Positions 1 to 8,329 of a stretch of DNA of 39,433 bases are shown in pieces. Both the position numbers and the translations under genes were made by a program. The notes under the pieces were generated by a model, which searched no databases, was not told where the DNA came from, and saw nothing but the letters and a program-made list of their open reading frames with translations. The stretch is from assembly GCA_964533045.1 (NCBI GenBank), contig CAZHKT010000016.1, positions 1 through 39,433 of the forward strand, in the 5' to 3' direction. Each line of letters starts with the position of its first letter. Within the stretch, counting starts at the first letter, position 1. The DNA comes from JACQNR01 sp964533045 (GTDB lineage Bacteria; Acidobacteriota; Terriglobia; UBA7540).

Positions 1-15
1 GAAGGCCGCCGCTAC
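1..15 (+). repeat. REP-like element, partial copy at window edge
   Basis: These 15 bases (GAAGGCCGCCGCTAC) are identical to positions 95-109. They are the right half of a hairpin element whose left arm lies outside the window. Identity over 15 of 15 bases is seen directly; membership of a repeat family is inferred from the further copies at 54-76, 87-109 and 35051-35073. Confidence 0.6.
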
Positions 16-53
16 CATGGCGGATGTCCTTCGCGGTTTCGGCGGAGCGGGAC

Positions 54-109
54 GTAGCGTCGCCCTTCAGGGCGACACGGATGGGTGGCGGCCTGAAGGC
101 CGCCGCTAC
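54..109. repeat. Inverted pair of REP-like hairpins (BIME-like)
   Basis: Two copies of one hairpin element sit in opposite orientation. At 87-109 on the plus strand GGCGGCC, a TGAA loop and GGCCGCC are followed by GCTAC. At 54-76 the minus strand reads GTCGCCC, TGAA, GGGCGAC, then GCTAC. Stem sequences differ but pair perfectly (7 bp each), while the TGAA loop and trailing GCTAC are kept, so the structure rather than the stem sequence is conserved. This is the layout of REP/BIME elements. No transposase (RAYT) gene is visible in the window. Confidence 0.65.
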
Positions 110-248
110 GAGGTGCCCTGCGATGGAGTACTTATCTGCGATGCACCTGACTGGCGCTGGCCATTCCCGTGTCAGAAACTGGCATGTTGAACCCGCTATT
201 CTCGGAGGCCATGAAAGGGAAAAACTTTTCCACAAAGTGGAATTTTGT

Positions 249-277
249 TTGAACCTTTGGGGAATTCTTGTCAGAAT
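249..277 (+). promoter_or_regulatory. Possible sigma-70 promoter of the EPS operon
   Basis: TTGAAC (249-254) and CAGAAT (272-277) are separated by 17 bases and match the -35 and -10 consensus at 4 of 6 positions each. It is the best housekeeping promoter seen upstream of the long plus-strand gene array. The match is modest and could be chance. Confidence 0.25.
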
Positions 278-438
278 AGGGGGGGTGAGGGGCACAGGTT
301 AACGTATTGAAAAATCGAATCTTGAGCATTCCAACCCCATCCCGAAAGGCTCCCATAAGGGTTGGCAAGCCTCGTGCTATCCCTAGTTCCAAGCGGATCC
401 TTGCAAATCTGGGGTCTGTCCTGACGGGGCGGAACGCG

Positions 439-1413
439 ATGGCATCCAACAGTCCGCTGGCCATGGGTTTTCAGGGGGTGGCGGCCAACCACCTGCCACC
501 CGATGACTTCTTCGTGTCGGGCAAGGGCGGTGCCATGCGTTCGCTGGAACGAGTCTTGGGTCAGGTGGCTGCCACGGATATTCCCGTCCTCCTGGTGGGC
601 GAAAGCGGCACGGGGAAAGAAGAACTCGCGGTCCGCATTCATCAGCTGTCCGGCCGGCAAAGTTCGGGCCTGATCAAGCTAATCTGCGCTTCTCTCAGCG
701 CCGAGAATCTGGAAGACCTGATTCGCGAGTCCAACGGAGCGGCGCCCAGTGCGGCTGGCCCTACGGTATTCCTGGATGAAATTGCGGACCTCAGCATGAA
801 TTGCCAGACGCGCCTGCTTCATTACCTACCGAACGGCGATGCCATTCAGAACTCGAGCGTGCTTCGTGGTCGAGTCGTCTCCTCCACCAGCTACGACATC
901 GAAGAAGAGGTCCGCGCCGGGCGTTTCCGCAAGGAACTATACTACCGCCTCAAGGGAGTCATCCTGCGACTGCCGCCCCTCCGGGAAAGAAAAGAAGACA
1001 TTCCGCCATTGGTGGAAAGCTTTCTGGCCAAGCACTCGCGGCTGCTGGGTTTGCCCCGGCCCCCCGTGAGTCCGCGGACCATCCGCCTGCTTCAGGATTA
1101 CGCGTGGCCTGGGAACATTCGCGAATTGGAGAACTTGGTAAGAAAGATGGTGGCGCTGGCGGATGAGGGTGTCGCGCTGGCCGACCTCGATCCTGCCAGC
1201 CCGGCCGGCTTCGACAAGCCCGGTCACGCCGAGCGAATCTCCCTGAAGGAGGCGGGACGCGCCGCCTCGCGGCAGGCGGAACGCGAACTCATTCAGCGCG
1301 TCCTGACCCGGGTGCGCTGGAACCGCAAACGCGCCGCGCAGGAATTGCAGATCAGCTACAAGGCACTGCTCTATAAGCTGAAACAGATGGGATTGGACGG
1401 GTCCAATGGTTAA
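439..1413 (+). CDS. AAA+/Fis regulator of the NtrC class lacking the GAFTGA loop
   Basis: This is a one-domain-plus-DNA-binding regulator like PspF. From the ATG at 439 it is 324 residues: an AAA+ domain with Walker A GESGTGK, Walker B VFLDEIA, an arginine-finger stretch RFRKELYYRL, the WPGNIREL motif, and a C-terminal Fis-type helix-turn-helix (RKRAAQELQISYKALLYKL). It has no receiver, GAF or PAS domain. Between Walker A and B, where sigma-54 activators carry the GAFTGA-bearing L1 loop, there is only a short Ala/Ser-rich linker (DLIRESNGAAPSAAGPT), so canonical sigma-54 contact looks impossible. The frame stays open to a TTG at 307, but codons 307-438 have weaker GC3 bias and a GGGGCGG precedes the ATG at 439, so 439 is preferred. 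The next gene follows after 22 bases. By position it probably controls the EPS array; the mechanism is unknown. Confidence 0.8.
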   Translation: MASNSPLAMGFQGVAANHLPPDDFFVSGKGGAMRSLERVLGQVAATDIPVLLVGESGTGKEELAVRIHQLSGRQSSGLIKLICASLSAENLEDLIRESNGAAPSAAGPTVFLDEIADLSMNCQTRLLHYLPNGDAIQNSSVLRGRVVSSTSYDIEEEVRAGRFRKELYYRLKGVILRLPPLRERKEDIPPLVESFLAKHSRLLGLPRPPVSPRTIRLLQDYAWPGNIRELENLVRKMVALADEGVALADLDPASPAGFDKPGHAERISLKEAGRAASRQAERELIQRVLTRVRWNRKRAAQELQISYKALLYKLKQMGLDGSNG

Positions 1414-1420
1414 GGCGGCA

Positions 1421-1426
1421 AGGAGG
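1421..1426 (+). promoter_or_regulatory. Ribosome binding site deciding the export-gene start
   Basis: AGGAGG lies 9 bases before the ATG at 1436. It argues against the in-frame ATG at 1406, which overlaps the previous stop codon and would put ten basic residues ahead of the signal peptide. Confidence 0.7.
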
Positions 1427-1435
1427 TTGAAACCA

Positions 1436-2038
1436 ATGGAAAGAATACTCCTTTCGATCGGAGTTCTAGCTTGGGTGCTGGCTGGCGCGCCACGCCTCCA
1501 GGCTCAGACCGGCAATACAAGTGGCACGCCGCCGGCCGCGACGGCAGGCACGGAAGAAGATTACGTGATCGGAGCCGACGACGTTCTCGACATCAGCGTC
1601 TGGAAAGAGCCGGATATTTCCCGCAAGGTGCCGGTGCGGTCTGACGGAAAGATTTCGCTGCCGCTGCTGAATGACATCATGGCCGCCGGCCTGACCCCGA
1701 TGCAGCTTCAGGCACAGATCACCGAGAAGCTCCGCAAGTTTCTGACGGAGCCGCAAGTCACGGTCACGGTGCTGGCCACCAACAGCCGGCGAGTTTATAT
1801 CATGGGCGAAGTGGCAAAACCGGGGCCGATCCCTCTGCTTTCGAAGATGACGGTGCTTCAGGCCATCACCACGGCAGGCGGGCTGGGGCAGTTTGCCAAC
1901 GGCAGCAAGATCCGGGTGTTGCGCAATGAAAATGGGAAGCAGGTTGTCTTTTCTTTTAATTACAAAGAAGTTTTGGCGGGCAGGAATCCGGACCAAAACA
2001 TTATTCTGAAACCAGGAGACTCGATCGTAGTCCCCTAA
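1436..2038 (+). CDS. Polysaccharide export protein (Wza family, Poly_export + SLBB)
   Basis: This 200-residue periplasmic or outer-membrane protein should help form the channel through which the polysaccharide leaves the cell. An N-terminal signal sequence (residues 1-23, hydrophobic core LLSIGVLAWVLAG) is followed by a Poly_export domain (about 42-115, starting YVIGADDVLDISVWKEPD) and one SLBB domain (about 118-175, VYIMGEVAKPGPIPL, then TVLQAITTAGGL). It ends LKPGDSIVVP, the normal end of the short XrtA-associated export proteins. It has no lipobox cysteine, unlike E. coli Wza, and is about half Wza's length, lacking the C-terminal helix that forms the outer-membrane pore in Wza. The barrel protein encoded next may supply the outer-membrane passage. 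The start was chosen from the AGGAGG at 1421-1426. Confidence 0.9.
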   Translation: MERILLSIGVLAWVLAGAPRLQAQTGNTSGTPPAATAGTEEDYVIGADDVLDISVWKEPDISRKVPVRSDGKISLPLLNDIMAAGLTPMQLQAQITEKLRKFLTEPQVTVTVLATNSRRVYIMGEVAKPGPIPLLSKMTVLQAITTAGGLGQFANGSKIRVLRNENGKQVVFSFNYKEVLAGRNPDQNIILKPGDSIVVP

Positions 2039-2049
2039 AGGCGGCGCGA

Positions 2050-3447
2050 ATGAATCGAGCATTTCAAATCCTGTTGGCATTGGCCGTGACTCTGGCATGG
2101 GCGCCCTGTCAGTGGGCGCAGCTGGAAGAACCCGCAGCATCCGGACAGGAGGAGGCACCTCCCGCGGCGACGACGGAGGAACCGCAAGCCACACCCAGCT
2201 TGCGGCCCGACACTCGCCCCCTCTCGGGAGTGGAGGCGATGCGCGTGGAAACCGCGGGGCAATCGCGCAACTACGCGATCCCGAGCCTCCGGGTTTCTCT
2301 GTTTGGCGATTCCAACCGCACCATCCTGACCACCGGCCAGCCCGGGATCGAAATGACGGGCAACGTCGTCGCAGGGCTGGATGTTCACCGGGTCAGCCGC
2401 AAGAGCGACTTCTCGATGGGTTATCAGGGCGGTGGATTGTTCTACGCCCGCAACTCGGAACTGAACGCGATGATGCACGATTTGTCTATTTCAGAAAGAT
2501 ACACAGGCCGGCGGTGGGGGCTTACTCTTGGCAATCAGTTCGCTTACCTGCCCGAATCTTCGTTTGGTTTCGGCGGGTTTGGTCCATCCATGGGGTGGGG
2601 GGGCGGAGCGACAGGCAGCTGGGCCCCGCCTCTACTTCCCGGCCAGTCGCTGTTCAGCGGCGGGGGAAATCGCATCTTCAACACGTCACTGCTGCAGGTT
2701 GAGCATTATGCTTCGGCTCGATCCAGTTTCACCTTCGGCGGAAATTACGGAATCCTCCGCTTCCTTGATCCAGGGCTCTTTGAGAGCAATTCCCTCTATG
2801 CCAACGCCGGATATAACTATGCGGTCACGCGGAGGGATACCCTTTCGCTCAATTACGGGTTTGGTGCCATCCGCTTCCTCGGATCGCCGCTGCATCTGGA
2901 TAATCACGTGGTGAGTCTTTCCTATGGCCGACGCCTTACCGGCAAACTGGCTTTTTCGGTGGCTGGGGGACCCCAGATTGTTCTTCGGCGCACCCCCGCT
3001 ACCGGGAGCGTCCGATCCACGGACCTCTATGCGCGCACCCACCTGGACTACAAGGTGGGCAGGACGGGACTCAACTTCTCCTATTCCCACTACACGTCGA
3101 ACGGGTCCGGATTGTTCTTGGGCGCGAAAACCGACCGGTTCGACGCATCGTTCAATCGGCGCATCACGAGGAACTGGGGTTGGTCCATCGGCCCGGGGTA
3201 CTCGCGAAATTCGCGGCTGGGAAGCGGGCAAGGAACCGCGACCGACTCCGTCTTCAACTCGATCTATGGCCGCACCGGGTTCCACCGAAGCCTGGGTCGT
3301 TATACCGACCTGTCGTTCAGCTACAACCTGAATACGCAATGGTCTGACACAACAGGACCAGGCGGGACAACTATCTCCAGTTCCTACCTGCGTCATTTCT
3401 TCGGCGTCAGCGTGACGTGGCATGGATCACGGATCGGCCTGGATTAA
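2050..3447 (+). CDS. Outer-membrane beta-barrel protein of the EPS locus
   Basis: The 465-residue product has a signal peptide (MNRAFQILLALAVTLAW, likely cut near QWA-Q), a Pro/Glu-rich linker to about residue 60, and then a long run of alternating polar and aromatic strands separated by Gly/Asn/Ser turns (for example LSLNYGFGAIRF and LNFSYSHYTSNGSG). This is the pattern of a many-stranded outer-membrane barrel. Barrel proteins of unknown exact role occupy this slot in XrtA-type EPS loci, between the export protein and the chain-length protein, and are presumed to take part in secretion across the outer membrane. I see no catalytic motif. It starts 11 bases after the export gene, with a weak AAGG upstream. 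The family is assigned from fold pattern and position, not from a diagnostic motif. Confidence 0.75.
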   Translation: MNRAFQILLALAVTLAWAPCQWAQLEEPAASGQEEAPPAATTEEPQATPSLRPDTRPLSGVEAMRVETAGQSRNYAIPSLRVSLFGDSNRTILTTGQPGIEMTGNVVAGLDVHRVSRKSDFSMGYQGGGLFYARNSELNAMMHDLSISERYTGRRWGLTLGNQFAYLPESSFGFGGFGPSMGWGGGATGSWAPPLLPGQSLFSGGGNRIFNTSLLQVEHYASARSSFTFGGNYGILRFLDPGLFESNSLYANAGYNYAVTRRDTLSLNYGFGAIRFLGSPLHLDNHVVSLSYGRRLTGKLAFSVAGGPQIVLRRTPATGSVRSTDLYARTHLDYKVGRTGLNFSYSHYTSNGSGLFLGAKTDRFDASFNRRITRNWGWSIGPGYSRNSRLGSGQGTATDSVFNSIYGRTGFHRSLGRYTDLSFSYNLNTQWSDTTGPGGTTISSSYLRHFFGVSVTWHGSRIGLD

Positions 3448-3490
3448 GGGGATTGGTGGCTCGAATGCAGGGGATTCAAGGGAGGCAAGA

Positions 3491-5035
3491 ATGCTCGGGC
3501 ATCGTGAAATGACCATCGATGATTACCTGGCGATCGCACGACGACGCAAGTGGATCATCCTCATTCCCGTCCTGCTCTGTCCCATCGTCACCTTCGTCGC
3601 GTCCCTGTTCATCACCGATGAATACACTTCCAGAACCCTGGTGCTGGTGGAACAGCAGAAGGTTCCGGACAGCATCGTCCAGCCGGTGGTAGGCGAAGAT
3701 ATCTCCCAGCGCTTGGCCACCATGCAGGAGCAGATCATGAGTCGCACCCGGCTCCAGCCCATCATCGAGAAATTCAATCTTTACCAGGGCGGAGCAAATA
3801 CCATGCACATGGAAGACAAGGTGGAGACGCTCCGGCGTGCGATCACGATTGAGCCGGTCCGCTCGCTGACGGGCCCCAAGGGCGGCGCTCTGCCAGGCTT
3901 CTTCATAACATTTACAGCGGGCGACCCCCAGCTCGCCCAGCGCGTGTGCGCGGAGATTACCTCCATGTTTATCGAGGAGAATCTGCGGGCGCGGGAGCAG
4001 CGCTCCCAGGGAACCACCGATTTTCTGGCAAATCAACTGGCCGAAGCCAAGCGGAAGCTGGATGAGACTGATGCCCAGCTGGCGCAATTCAAGTCAAAAT
4101 ATTTCGGGTCGCTTCCGGGCCAGGAGCAAACCAATATCAGCATGCTCCAGACTCTGAACTCCCAGCTCGAATCCGCGAACCAGGCCATGGCCCGCGCCCA
4201 GCAAGAAAAGACGTATGCGGAATCACTGCTGGCCCAGCAACTGGCCGCCTTGGAATCAACGCCCGCCGGTCCGGGAGGCGTTGCCCAGCCCGACCTGTTG
4301 CAGGCGCAGATGGTCGCACTCCAAAACAACCTGATCGCCGCGCAGGCCCGTTATACCGATGATCATCCTGACGTCATCAAATTGAAGAAGGACATCGCCA
4401 AGCTGCAACAAGAAATCGATGCCCAGAATCGGGAGCGCGCCACCGCGCCCGCCCCGGGCACCGAAACCCGGCCCGTTCTGCGTGAAACACCGCAAATCCA
4501 GCAATTGCGGGCTCAGATCCAGCAGGCGAACTTGACGATTCAGGCCCGATCCCGGGACGTCAGCCGCCTGCAAGGCCAGATCGGTTTGTACCAGTCGAGA
4601 CTGTCCTTGAGCCCGGCCGTCGAGCAGCAATTCAAGGAGCTAACCCGCGATTACACGACGGCGCTTCAGTTCTACAACGACCTGCTCGCCAAAGAGGCGC
4701 AGTCAAAAATGGCAACCAATCTGGAGCGCCGGCAGCAGGGCGAGCAGTTCCGGGTCATGGACCCGGCCAACCTGCCGCAATCCCCATCCTTCCCCAATCG
4801 CCCCTTGTTTGCCGCGGGGGGGCTAGGCTTGGGGTTGGCCATCGGCATTGGGATTTCACTGCTGCTGGAGATGAAGGATAAGACACTTCGGACAGAGAGC
4901 GACATCAAGTTCTTCTTGCAGGCTCCGACCCTGGCGCTGATTCCGATCAGCAGCGAAATTCTGAACGGCAAGAAGAGCCTGTGGTCTCGCCTGCGGAGGA
5001 AGCGGGCGCGGCCGCAGGTGGGCGTGGAAGCTTAA
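3491..5035 (+). CDS. Chain-length determinant protein (Wzz/GumC family)
   Basis: This inner-membrane polysaccharide co-polymerase sets chain length and couples synthesis to export. It has 514 residues: an N-terminal Wzz domain opening MTIDDYLAIARRRKW with a first membrane helix at about 21-41, a long periplasmic coiled-coil rich in Gln, Ala and Glu (about 185-420), and a second membrane helix at about 439-459 preceded by the typical FPNRP motif. The short basic cytoplasmic tail has no P-loop, so the kinase is a separate protein (gene at 8330). The ATG at 3491 is chosen because GGGAGG lies five bases upstream; the in-frame ATG at 3422 would overlap the barrel gene by 26 bases and give an atypical N-terminus. 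It matches the XrtA-type chain-length proteins. Confidence 0.9.
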   Translation: MLGHREMTIDDYLAIARRRKWIILIPVLLCPIVTFVASLFITDEYTSRTLVLVEQQKVPDSIVQPVVGEDISQRLATMQEQIMSRTRLQPIIEKFNLYQGGANTMHMEDKVETLRRAITIEPVRSLTGPKGGALPGFFITFTAGDPQLAQRVCAEITSMFIEENLRAREQRSQGTTDFLANQLAEAKRKLDETDAQLAQFKSKYFGSLPGQEQTNISMLQTLNSQLESANQAMARAQQEKTYAESLLAQQLAALESTPAGPGGVAQPDLLQAQMVALQNNLIAAQARYTDDHPDVIKLKKDIAKLQQEIDAQNRERATAPAPGTETRPVLRETPQIQQLRAQIQQANLTIQARSRDVSRLQGQIGLYQSRLSLSPAVEQQFKELTRDYTTALQFYNDLLAKEAQSKMATNLERRQQGEQFRVMDPANLPQSPSFPNRPLFAAGGLGLGLAIGIGISLLLEMKDKTLRTESDIKFFLQAPTLALIPISSEILNGKKSLWSRLRRKRARPQVGVEA

Positions 5036-5038
5036 AGA

Positions 5039-7330
5039 ATGTATAAGAAGTTCTTCGGACTACAGGAAAACCCGTTCAATGTAACGCCCGACCCGCGGTT
5101 TCTTTATCCGACGCCGCACACGGAAGAGGCGATGGCGTGCCTGACCTACTGCGTGCAGGCGCGCAAAGGCTTCGCGCTGCTGACCGGCGACGTAGGAACC
5201 GGCAAGACCACTTTGCTGAACAAACTTCTCGAGTGGCTGAAGGACCAGCAGATTGCGTCTGCCTTCGTTTTCAATCCTCGACTGAATCCCTTCCAGTTCC
5301 TCGATTACGCGCTGTCGGATTTTGGCGTAAACTGCCAGTCGCGCCTCAAGAGCGTTCTCCTGACCGAACTCAATAACTGGTTACTGGAACGGTACCGGAC
5401 AGGCTCGACGGCAGTCTTGATCGTGGACGAAGCTCAAGATGCCTCGCCAGAACTCCTTGAGGAAATTCGCCTGCTGACCAATCTGGAAACGCCCTCCGGC
5501 AAACTCCTGCAAATCGTCCTGGCTGGGCAGCAGGAACTGGAGATGAAGCTGCGCCTGCCGGAGTTCCGGCAACTCCGGCAACGCATCATGCTGCGTGCCA
5601 AGACGCACCCCTTAACGCTGGAAGAAACGCACGAATACATTGCCACGCGACTCCGGGTGGCCGGAAGCGACGGGCGGAAGATCTTTACGCCCGAGGCCGT
5701 CGACGCTATCCGCAAGTATTCGGAAGGGATTCCGAGAATTATCAACATCCTGTGCGAGGACGCACTGCTCAGCGCCTTCGCAGACCAGACCTCCATCGTC
5801 CCGCGCGAGATCATCGAAGAAGTCGCCAAGGAATTGGAACTGGATCGCTACCCTGCGACGGCCCCACCCCCTCCCGAGGCGAAGTTCGACGACCTGGTTC
5901 AGGCGGGAGTCTATGTGAACCGTGCCCGGCCGGTCGTCCCTCCCGCCACTCCTCCGTCCGGGGAGCTTTCGGGTATCGACGAACCCCCGCTCCAGCGCCG
6001 CCCGGCGCACCCGGTGCGCGACTTCGACCAGCCGGCTGAGTCGCCCCTGCCCCGGCAGGTCGCGCCACAACTCACTGCCCACAAACCTGTGCAGAGTGGT
6101 CCCGGTGGAGAAGTTGAACCTGCCGCTGCGCCGGTCGAAAGGACGGCGGCATGGTCCCCGCCGATGGGTCCCGCGGAAACGGTCAGGCTCCTGCCGGGAT
6201 CAATCAGACAGGGGGAAAGCGAGCCGACGCCTGTTCCTGGATTACCGCGCCCGGCGTCGGCGACAAAACTCGAGGCCCCCCTGTCGGACGATGACATATT
6301 GAAGACCCTTCGGCAAAAGGACGCTGCGAAAGCTCCATCCCCCACCGGGACCGTCACGCCAGCACCGAAGCCCGCAGCAACCCCCGCGCCGAGCACCACC
6401 CCCCGGCCGGCCGTTACCGCCGCCCCCCAGAGGGCCGTGTTCCGACCCGCAACCAATCGCCGCGCGCTCTGGTTGGGTATTGCTGCCGTGATCGTTGCCG
6501 GAGCCTTGGGCGCGATCCTCATGGGGAAATACTTCGCGCCGTCCGTGCCGGCAGAAAACGTGCCGTCGGCTCCTGCTCCCTCGGCCGCCGTCGCACCGGC
6601 ACCCCAGCCTGAGGTGATGCCCAGCACCTCCCCCGAGCCAAATGCCCCGGAATCATCTCCTTCTGTGGGGGCGCCAGAGAGTCCCGCCAGCCATGCGTCT
6701 GCTTCGCGGCCTGCTGAGATAGCTGAGGCTCAACCGACTCCCGCCGCCCCGCCTCCAGTGCCGCATGCCCGGAAGGAGCGGCCCGCACCGGCAGAGCGGG
6801 ATCCGCGTCCCGCGAAACAGCTTCCGGCTGAAGTGGGAGCAGAATCTCGGCCAGCCGACGCCTTTGAATCAAGCGCCCCAAAGGTCGGTAAAGTCGTTGT
6901 CACTTCGTCGGTGGAAGGTGCCACCATCATGGTGGATGGCCGAACATCTCCCGATTGGGTTACTCCCTTCACCTTCCCGTCTCTGCCTGTCGGCGTGCAC
7001 TCGATCCTTGTGTCGAAGGCCGGGTATAGCGACGTCGCGACGCGGCTCACGATTCGTGAAGGGCAAACTGCCTACTTCCGCGCGAATCTCGCGCCGAGCA
7101 GCGGGGAAATCACCATCGTGACGGAACCGCCGGGCTTCCCGGTGTCTTTTGATGGGGGGCCGTTCCAGCCCACCCCCGCACAAGTCTCGCTAACGGCAGG
7201 ACCTCACAAATACCGCATTCAGCTCCCGAACGGGCGGATCTACGAGGGTTCGATTGAAATGAAGGCGGGATCTATCATTACCCGCCGGGTGGACTTTACC
7301 GGCGGCGAGTGGTTGACGCCAGCGCAGTGA
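5039..7330 (+). CDS. ExeA-like AAA ATPase fused to a membrane helix and two PEGA domains
   Basis: The 763-residue product starts MYKKFFGLQENPFNVTPDPR, the hallmark of the ExeA/GspA-like ATPase of EPS and type II secretion loci. Walker A is GDVGTGKTT (50-58) and Walker B AVLIVDEAQ (125-133); the ATPase part ends near residue 272. Residues 273-475 form a Pro/Ala-rich linker, a single membrane helix lies at about 477-497, another Pro/Ala-rich stretch follows to 610, and two PEGA-type repeats (about 617-686 and 689-757) end the protein. The layout predicts a cytoplasmic ATPase anchored in the inner membrane with PEGA domains in the periplasm, possibly touching peptidoglycan or the export apparatus. 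ExeA likewise has a C-terminal periplasmic part that binds peptidoglycan, but XrtA-locus ATPases are normally about 300-350 residues. The gene starts three bases after the chain-length gene and is followed by its own paralogue. Confidence 0.88.
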   Translation: MYKKFFGLQENPFNVTPDPRFLYPTPHTEEAMACLTYCVQARKGFALLTGDVGTGKTTLLNKLLEWLKDQQIASAFVFNPRLNPFQFLDYALSDFGVNCQSRLKSVLLTELNNWLLERYRTGSTAVLIVDEAQDASPELLEEIRLLTNLETPSGKLLQIVLAGQQELEMKLRLPEFRQLRQRIMLRAKTHPLTLEETHEYIATRLRVAGSDGRKIFTPEAVDAIRKYSEGIPRIINILCEDALLSAFADQTSIVPREIIEEVAKELELDRYPATAPPPPEAKFDDLVQAGVYVNRARPVVPPATPPSGELSGIDEPPLQRRPAHPVRDFDQPAESPLPRQVAPQLTAHKPVQSGPGGEVEPAAAPVERTAAWSPPMGPAETVRLLPGSIRQGESEPTPVPGLPRPASATKLEAPLSDDDILKTLRQKDAAKAPSPTGTVTPAPKPAATPAPSTTPRPAVTAAPQRAVFRPATNRRALWLGIAAVIVAGALGAILMGKYFAPSVPAENVPSAPAPSAAVAPAPQPEVMPSTSPEPNAPESSPSVGAPESPASHASASRPAEIAEAQPTPAAPPPVPHARKERPAPAERDPRPAKQLPAEVGAESRPADAFESSAPKVGKVVVTSSVEGATIMVDGRTSPDWVTPFTFPSLPVGVHSILVSKAGYSDVATRLTIREGQTAYFRANLAPSSGEITIVTEPPGFPVSFDGGPFQPTPAQVSLTAGPHKYRIQLPNGRIYEGSIEMKAGSIITRRVDFTGGEWLTPAQ

Positions 7331-7381
7331 TTCCTCCGGCAGCCGAGGCGACCGGAGGGTCTGAAAGGTGAGCAAGGCACG

Positions 7382-8302
7382 ATGTATCACAAATTCTATG
7401 GGCTGAGCGAAAACCCCTTCAACGTCAACCCCGACCCGCGGTATCTCTATGTCACCGAGCACATTCAGGAAGCCCTCGCCTGCCTGCACTACGGCATTGA
7501 AAACCGCAAAGGCTTTATTCTCCTGACCGGCGAAGTGGGCACTGGAAAGACGACAATTCTCAACAAGCTGCTCGAGTCCCTGCGCGAAAAAGGGATCGCC
7601 ACCGCCTTCATCTTTAATTCGCGGTTGAACACCGTCCAGTTCTTGGATTTCATGCTGGCTGATTTCGGATTGCCCACCGAGCCGCGGGTCAAGAGCCAGA
7701 TGCTGATGCGCTTGAACCAGTGGCTGGTGGAGCGGTATCAGGCGGGCGGCACGACGGTCCTCATCATTGACGAGGCGCAGAATCTCTCCATGGAAGTCCT
7801 GGAAGAAGTGCGGCTGCTGACCAACCTTGAGACCTCCTCGGAGAAGCTCCTCCAGATCGTCCTGGCCGGCCAGCCCGAACTTGAACATAAGTTGTCCCAG
7901 CCCCAGGTCCGGCAACTGCGACAGCGCATCACCCTGCGCGGCAAGACGTATCCGCTCACCGCCGAGGAACTGCCCAAGTACCTCAGCGAGCGGCTGCGCA
8001 TTGCGGGCTGGGACGGAAGACGCATCTTTTCAGGCGAAGCCGTGGAGAAGATCCATCAATACGCCTGCGGCATTCCGCGCGTGGTCAACCTGCTGGCCGA
8101 ACATGCTTTGATCAGCGGGTACGCCAGCCACCAGCGGGTGATCGGCCCGGAAATTATCATGGAATTAGTGAAGGAATTCGAACTGGATGTGATTGGACCG
8201 GTCGCTAACCCGGCCCGTCCGTCCGTTCGTGAGGTGGCACGTCAGGAACAAGCTGCAGCCGAAGCCGGGTTGCTGCTGAAAAGACTTCGAAGGTCTCATT
8301 AG
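7382..8302 (+). CDS. ExeA-like AAA ATPase, short paralogue
   Basis: This 306-residue ATPase is a tandem duplicate of the N-terminal part of the previous protein. Both start MYxKFxGLxENPFNVxPDPR, share the Walker A core VGTGKTT (here GEVGTGKTT, 50-58) and Walker B with DEAQ (about 130-133), and have the same (Q)LRQRI stretch near residue 180. It lacks the linker, membrane helix and PEGA domains and ends in a short charged tail. Its length matches the putative secretion ATPase of PEP-CTERM/XrtA loci. It probably works in the cytoplasm with the chain-length protein and kinase, perhaps as a mixed oligomer with its longer partner. The 51 bases before the start contain AAGG-type sequences but no obvious promoter. 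Confidence 0.88.
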   Translation: MYHKFYGLSENPFNVNPDPRYLYVTEHIQEALACLHYGIENRKGFILLTGEVGTGKTTILNKLLESLREKGIATAFIFNSRLNTVQFLDFMLADFGLPTEPRVKSQMLMRLNQWLVERYQAGGTTVLIIDEAQNLSMEVLEEVRLLTNLETSSEKLLQIVLAGQPELEHKLSQPQVRQLRQRITLRGKTYPLTAEELPKYLSERLRIAGWDGRRIFSGEAVEKIHQYACGIPRVVNLLAEHALISGYASHQRVIGPEIIMELVKEFELDVIGPVANPARPSVREVARQEQAAAEAGLLLKRLRRSH

Positions 8303-8329
8303 CGAAAGTTGCCGGAGGGAGATCAGAGG

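Noticed and set aside
238..253. A possible -24/-12 site TGGAATTTTGTTTGAA upstream of the EPS operon.
   Set aside because: The -12 GC is missing (TTGA instead of TTGC) and the -24 box is incomplete; too weak next to the site at 29741-29756.
1406..1435. An earlier start (ATG 1406) for the export protein.
   Set aside because: It overlaps the regulator stop, and AGGAGG at 1421-1426 points to ATG 1436, which also gives a cleaner signal peptide.
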